Below are positions 62,144-64,000 of a stretch of 64,000 nt of DNA, one piece after another. The translations under genes were made by a program, and so were the position numbers. A model generated the notes under the pieces. That model saw only the letters and a list, made by a program, of their open reading frames with translations, was not told where the DNA came from and did no database searches. The DNA is from an uncultured Ruminococcus sp. Lineage in GTDB: Bacteria > Bacillota > Clostridia > Oscillospirales > Ruminococcaceae. The stretch lies in contig CADALT010000003.1 of the NCBI GenBank assembly GCA_902788785.1, positions 1 to 64,000 on the forward strand, given 5' to 3'. How positions within the stretch are numbered: position 1 is the first letter of the stretch; each line of letters starts with the position of its first letter.

Positions 62144-63172
62144 GTGCAGGTGGCTGAAATAGAAGTGGCGTGCCCTATGTGCGGCGACATAAACCCCGTG
62201 GACAGTGAATTGGATACAGCGGTATGCCGAAGCTGCGGTGCGGCATTCGCTGTGCCGAAAATGATGGACGAGCCGCCTGTATATGATGAAAGACCTGTGG
62301 TGGAATTCGATATACGCTCGGGGGTGCTGGAGGCTTACGGCGGCACGAGTCCCGTGGCGGTGGTGCCGCAGGGCGTGACAGCCATCGGCGGACAGGCTTT
62401 CAAGGGCTGTGAGGGTCTGCGCAAGGTCGTGCTGCCCGAAGGTGTCACGGAGATACAGAGCTCGGGCGAGGGCAGATGGGGCGCATTTTTCGGCTGCCGC
62501 TCGCTGGAAACGGTGGAGCTGCCATCGACGCTTACGAGGATAGGCTCGAATGCGTTCAACAGCTGTGTGCAGCTGGCTAATATCGACCTGCCCGACAGTG
62601 TGACCATGATAGGTCCGGGGGCTTTCTGCGGCTGTACAGCGCTGGCTGCGGTGAAGCTTTCAAGGGGACTGCGTGAACTGGCAAACGATATTTTCCGCAG
62701 CTGCGCTTCGCTAACGGATATAAAACTGAACGGCAATATAAAGACCATAGGCTCCTATGCTTTTGCGGACTGCTGTGAGCTAAGGGCGCTGACCATTCCG
62801 CCCGGGGTCAAGACCATAGGCAGCTTTGCATTTTCGGGCTGCACAGGGCTTACGGACATGGTACTGCCTGCGACGCTGGTATCCCTGGGGGCATCGGCTT
62901 TTTCGGAGTGCAGGAACCTGAGTGCGATAAACATTCCTGCGGCGGTGGAATTCGAGACAGACGGCTCGGGGGTGCGCACCTTTGCAGGGTGCAGCTCACT
63001 GAAAGATGTGAGCATAGGCAAGATCCCCGATAATTTTGCAGAGATATTCGCTTCTACTCCGTGGCTGGAGATATATCTGCAAAAGCAGGGACGGTGCAGG
63101 CATTGCGGCGGAAATTTCAAGGGCGTGTTCAAAAAGGTCTGCGAGGTCTGCGGTCTGCCAAAGGATTATTAA
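62144..63172 (+). CDS. Leucine-rich repeat (BspA-like) protein with zinc ribbons at both ends
   Basis: The 342-residue protein without a signal peptide starts with a zinc ribbon (CPMCGDINP...CRSCGAAF). It carries about seven BspA/LRR_5 repeats (ITIPPGVKTIGSFAFSGCTG-like units) and ends in a second ribbon (CRHCGG...CEVCGLPKDY). BspA repeats usually bind proteins on the surface, but no signal is seen, so it seems cytoplasmic. GTG starts at 62144 or 62150 are both possible. It follows the YkgJ gene directly. Confidence 0.82.
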   Translation: MQVAEIEVACPMCGDINPVDSELDTAVCRSCGAAFAVPKMMDEPPVYDERPVVEFDIRSGVLEAYGGTSPVAVVPQGVTAIGGQAFKGCEGLRKVVLPEGVTEIQSSGEGRWGAFFGCRSLETVELPSTLTRIGSNAFNSCVQLANIDLPDSVTMIGPGAFCGCTALAAVKLSRGLRELANDIFRSCASLTDIKLNGNIKTIGSYAFADCCELRALTIPPGVKTIGSFAFSGCTGLTDMVLPATLVSLGASAFSECRNLSAINIPAAVEFETDGSGVRTFAGCSSLKDVSIGKIPDNFAEIFASTPWLEIYLQKQGRCRHCGGNFKGVFKKVCEVCGLPKDY

Positions 63173-63184
63173 AATAATATGATC

Positions 63185-63214
63185 GGCTGCTGCATTTGTT
63201 CGGCAGCCTTTTTT
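63185..63214 (+). terminator. Terminator after the LRR gene
   Basis: GGCTGC (63185-63190) pairs with GCAGCC (63203-63208), followed by TTTTTT. Confidence 0.8.
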
Positions 63215-63219
63215 ATGCC

Positions 63220-63248
63220 TTGACGTTTTGAGGAAAATGTAGTATAAT
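63220..63248 (+). promoter_or_regulatory. Promoter of the GtrA-family gene
   Basis: TTGACG at 63220-63225 and TATAAT at 63243-63248, 17 bases apart. Confidence 0.75.
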
Positions 63249-63277
63249 AGTCCTGTTGACGAAAGGACGGAGAGTAA

Positions 63278-63766
63278 ATGGAGAATAACGAGAAAGATAT
63301 TTTTGACAGGATAATGGGCTGGGGCTTTCTTAAAGTTTTTGAGCCTTTTTACAAGAAGAACAAGGAGGTACTGCTGTATCTGTTCTTCGGAGTGATGACC
63401 ACTGTGGTCAGCTTCATCACAGCAGGCATCGTCAAGGCGGTCATGGAAAGACTGGGCGCAGGCAGCGGTGCGGTTGCGAATATAAGCTCGGTGATAAGCT
63501 GGATAGTTTCGGTCACTTTTGCTTATATCACAAACCGCATATGGGTGTTTGAGTCAAATGCGCAGGGCAAGGCGAACATTGCTAAGGAATGCGCATCGTT
63601 CTATGGCGGAAGAGTATTCACGCTTCTGGTGGAGATGCTTATCATGTTCGTGGGCTATTCAAAGCTGGGTTTCAATTTCTGGCTGACAAAGATAACGGCG
63701 AACGTTATCGTTATCGTACTCAACTACGTCATCAGCAAGCTGCTGGTGTTCCGCAAAAACAAATAA
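63278..63766 (+). CDS. GtrA family membrane protein
   Basis: The 162-residue protein has four membrane helices (about 28-52, 67-87, 109-127 and 136-156). The GtrA pattern LLYLFFGVMTTVVSFITAG and FAYITNRIWVFES are clear. GtrA proteins are thought to move polyprenyl-linked sugars across the membrane. AGGACGGAG precedes the ATG. No glycosyltransferase is directly adjacent; the GT-C gene lies 5 kb away. Confidence 0.88.
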   Translation: MENNEKDIFDRIMGWGFLKVFEPFYKKNKEVLLYLFFGVMTTVVSFITAGIVKAVMERLGAGSGAVANISSVISWIVSVTFAYITNRIWVFESNAQGKANIAKECASFYGGRVFTLLVEMLIMFVGYSKLGFNFWLTKITANVIVIVLNYVISKLLVFRKNK

Positions 63767-63772
63767 AAAAAT

Positions 63773-63801
63773 AAACGCTGTCCCGATGGGCAGCGTTTTT
63801 C
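63773..63801. terminator. Bidirectional terminator after the GtrA gene
   Basis: AACGCTGTCCC and GGGCAGCGTT pair with one bulge, loop GAT, and T-runs on both strands. Confidence 0.85.
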
Positions 63802-63820
63802 TTGTGTTTGGGAGCTTTTA

Positions 63821-64000
63821 TCAGATAATGAATTTCTTTGCCTTGTTAACTATGCTCCTGTCGTTCTCGTAGGCGAGCACCTGTCCGCAGCGGTCTATCT
63901 CGACCCAGCGTATCTCGGCTATCTCGTCCTCCTGAGGTCTGTAGTCAGTATTTTTGGCTTTGCCGATAAAATAAACTACGATCTTCTGCGTGTCCTTTCT
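63821..64000 (-). CDS. Nudix hydrolase, C-terminal part (partial)
   Basis: The last 59 codons of a minus-strand gene cut by the window edge. The peptide has KIVVYFIGKAK, EDEIAEIRWVEID and YENDRSIVNKAKKFII. This end is typical of bis(5'-nucleosyl)-tetraphosphatase-type Nudix proteins. The Nudix box itself is outside the window, so the call depends on the C-terminal pattern. Confidence 0.65.
   Translation of the reverse strand, partial: RKDTQKIVVYFIGKAKNTDYRPQEDEIAEIRWVEIDRCGQVLAYENDRSIVNKAKKFII

Overview
The window looks like a chromosomal segment of a Gram-positive anaerobe of the Ruminococcus/Oscillospiraceae type. This is inferred from the gene content: a spc/alpha ribosomal operon in Firmicutes order, rubrerythrin, sporulation and germination relatives (YpeB, SpoIID, SleB-type), an archaeal-type short ProRS, a secreted protein ending in a type I dockerin, a class B sortase and a giant CnaB-repeat surface protein with an NPGTG sorting signal. 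Base composition and codon use look uniform. The only mobile-element signals are one short MITE-like element and a family of palindromic repeats. No integrase, transposase, prophage, CRISPR array or tRNA gene was seen.

Layout. (1) 1-6906: end of the ribosomal/secretion operon, rpmD(end)-rplO-secY-adk-map-KOW protein-infA-rpmJ-rpsM-rpsK-rpsD-rpoA-rplQ. (2) 6975-9777: a Nudix hydrolase, the trans-translation pair smpB and ssrA (tmRNA), a deoxyinosine glycosylase and a HAD phosphatase. (3) 9986-12826: a secreted CAP-domain protein with cysteine-rich repeats and a dockerin. (4) 12890-15922, minus strand: trmK, a DUF1858 protein, rubrerythrin and ypeB. (5) 16118-18541: cysteine desulfurase plus thiI, the s4U tRNA pathway. 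(6) 18927-24177: CinA C-terminal domain protein, class B sortase, SleB-type wall hydrolase behind a structured leader, a SpoIID-like protein and maf. (7) 24664-29732: apparent operon of SGNH hydrolase, DUF4358 lipoprotein, MBOAT acyltransferase, two small proteins and proS. (8) 29823-31991: a phosphoribosyltransferase-like gene, a gene-poor 1 kb stretch and a small membrane protein. (9) 32099-40765: consensus promoter, a leader with two overlapping small ORFs, and the 2755-residue adhesin. (10) 40769-44785: MITE, hisC/methyltransferase/rimI operon, a 31-codon secreted-peptide ORF, a lipid kinase and a lipoprotein. (11) 44825-49433: five-gene minus-strand operon ending in cheA-cheW. (12) 49535-53059: two PH-domain membrane proteins and a tandem-cyclophilin lipoprotein. 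(13) 53101-53512: a 95-bp tandem repeat array. (14) 53830-64000: polA, a deaminase, a GT-C glycosyltransferase, a diguanylate cyclase and small housekeeping genes, ending in a partial Nudix gene.

Links between genes. Sortase B can plausibly anchor the NPGTG adhesin. SleB-type, SpoIID-like and YpeB proteins and the MBOAT/SGNH operon all point to envelope remodelling. SmpB and tmRNA act together, as do the desulfurase and ThiI. The most unusual observations are an apparent 11-residue internal deletion in ribosomal protein S11, a hairpin repeat family with a conserved 20-nt loop and covarying stems, the 95-bp array upstream of polA, and the translated-looking leader of the giant adhesin. All calls come from reading the sequence; no database search was run.
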